From Bradyrhizobium cenepequi (GTDB lineage: Bacteria > Pseudomonadota > Alphaproteobacteria > Rhizobiales > Xanthobacteraceae), in contig NZ_JAGKJI010000001.1 in NCBI RefSeq assembly GCF_020329485.1, forward strand, positions 372,001 through 436,000: a stretch of DNA of 64,000 bases. Direction: 5' to 3'. The notes under the pieces are model-generated. The model searched no databases, was not told where the DNA came from, and worked only from the letters and a program-made list of their open reading frames with translations. Below are positions 63,660 through 64,000 of the stretch, one piece after another. The translations under genes were made by a program, and so were the position numbers. Numbering within the stretch: the stretch's first letter is position 1; every line of letters starts with the position of its first letter.

Positions 63660-64000
63660 TGCTTGCTTCCGGGTGGTGCGGCTGGTGGCAAACCAGACGC
63701 GCCCGGAGGCGTTCCGCCCGGCGGATTGGTCAGGCCTGGCATGGCGCCCGGGCCGCCCGGAGCGACTCCCCCCGGCATTCCCGGTACGTTTTGTGCCGGC
63801 TGTTCGTTGGCTTCGGTGAGTTGCACGGTCCAGGCGCGCTGCTCACCAGTGTCAACCTCGAAGAAGCCTGTGCGGTCATAGCCGCGCGCCAGGCAATTCT
63901 CGGTGCCGCGGATGGTGAACTCCTTGTCGCGCGAGCACATGAAGGCCTGGCCCGACCATTCGCCGCCGCGGTCGTAATCGAGCGCATAAATGTAGTAATA
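63656..64000 (-). CDS. DUF1036 domain protein (5' end outside the window)
   Basis: The frame is open to the window edge, so the start lies beyond 64000. The visible 114 residues begin YYYIYALDYDRGGEWSGQAF, continue with CSRDKEFTIRGTENCLARGY and FFEVDTGEQRAWTVQLTE, which is the end of the DUF1036 domain, and finish with a Pro/Gly-rich tail. The family is alphaproteobacterial, usually exported, with no known function; it is regularly found just before pyk, as here, with a 4-base overlap. Confidence 0.85.
   Translation of the reverse strand, partial: YYYIYALDYDRGGEWSGQAFMCSRDKEFTIRGTENCLARGYDRTGFFEVDTGEQRAWTVQLTEANEQPAQNVPGMPGGVAPGGPGAMPGLTNPPGGTPPGASGLPPAAPPGSKQ

Overview
The window looks like chromosomal DNA of a Bradyrhizobium-type alphaproteobacterium (Rhizobiales). 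Evidence: high GC with strong third-position bias, so most genes have long antisense shadow reading frames; a TlpA thioredoxin very close to the Bradyrhizobium protein, next to argH, a small lipoprotein and lysA; a SAM-II riboswitch before metX-metW; TIGR02302, DUF2125, DUF1036 and DUF2855 proteins; and many dispersed palindromes between genes. I see no rRNA, tRNA, CRISPR array, prophage or intact insertion sequence.

Layout. 1-5500: the end of a ClC channel gene, then a leftward group of a DUF2855 protein, a flavin monooxygenase and an NHL-repeat protein. 5700-11270: a small membrane protein, an AlkA-type glycosylase, gluQ, a soluble hybrid histidine kinase overlapping tail-to-tail with a BrkB-family membrane protein, a two-helix protein and a PduO-type cobalamin adenosyltransferase. 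11390-14215: etfBA and a 3-hydroxyacyl-CoA dehydrogenase (beta-oxidation and electron transfer). 14267-18283: a YjfB-type small protein, tlpA, argH, lipoprotein, lysA. 18366-20366: an AT-richer island with an exosortase-family membrane peptidase, an overlapping partner gene of unknown function, and a divergent 75-residue protein whose C-terminus looks like an exosortase sorting signal. 20390-24672: a beta-hydroxyacid dehydrogenase, a carboxymuconolactone-decarboxylase-like protein and a TIGR02302 protein. 24807-31401: CpdR-like regulator, zinc-ribbon protein, ftsE-ftsX-ydcF-plsC, ChaC and DUF2125. 31526-36783: chorismate mutase-hisC-tyrC leftward and riboswitch-metX-metW rightward. 36900-39895: a hydrolase, a secreted TIGR02594 protein and 1.2 kb of repeats. 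39896-52181: tolQRAB, then a GGDEF-EAL protein and a FeeM-like acyl-amino-acid synthase, then pal-cpoB-tilS-ftsH. 52382-61224: a branched-chain amino acid binding protein, metE and nrdAB. 61416-64000: a TetR regulator, pyruvate kinase and a partial DUF1036 gene.

How the genes work together. The metE-nrdA intergene carries two back-to-back cobalamin riboswitches, so B12 should shut off both B12-independent enzymes at once. The radical-generating NrdB has Phe where the radical tyrosine should be and Glu at the first metal ligand, matching the Chlamydia class Ic pattern. metX has its own S-adenosylmethionine switch with a visible terminator/antiterminator. Envelope functions (FtsEX, Tol-Pal, FtsH, PlsC, TIGR02302) dominate the middle of the window. 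The least-described item is the small exosortase locus at 18366-20366.
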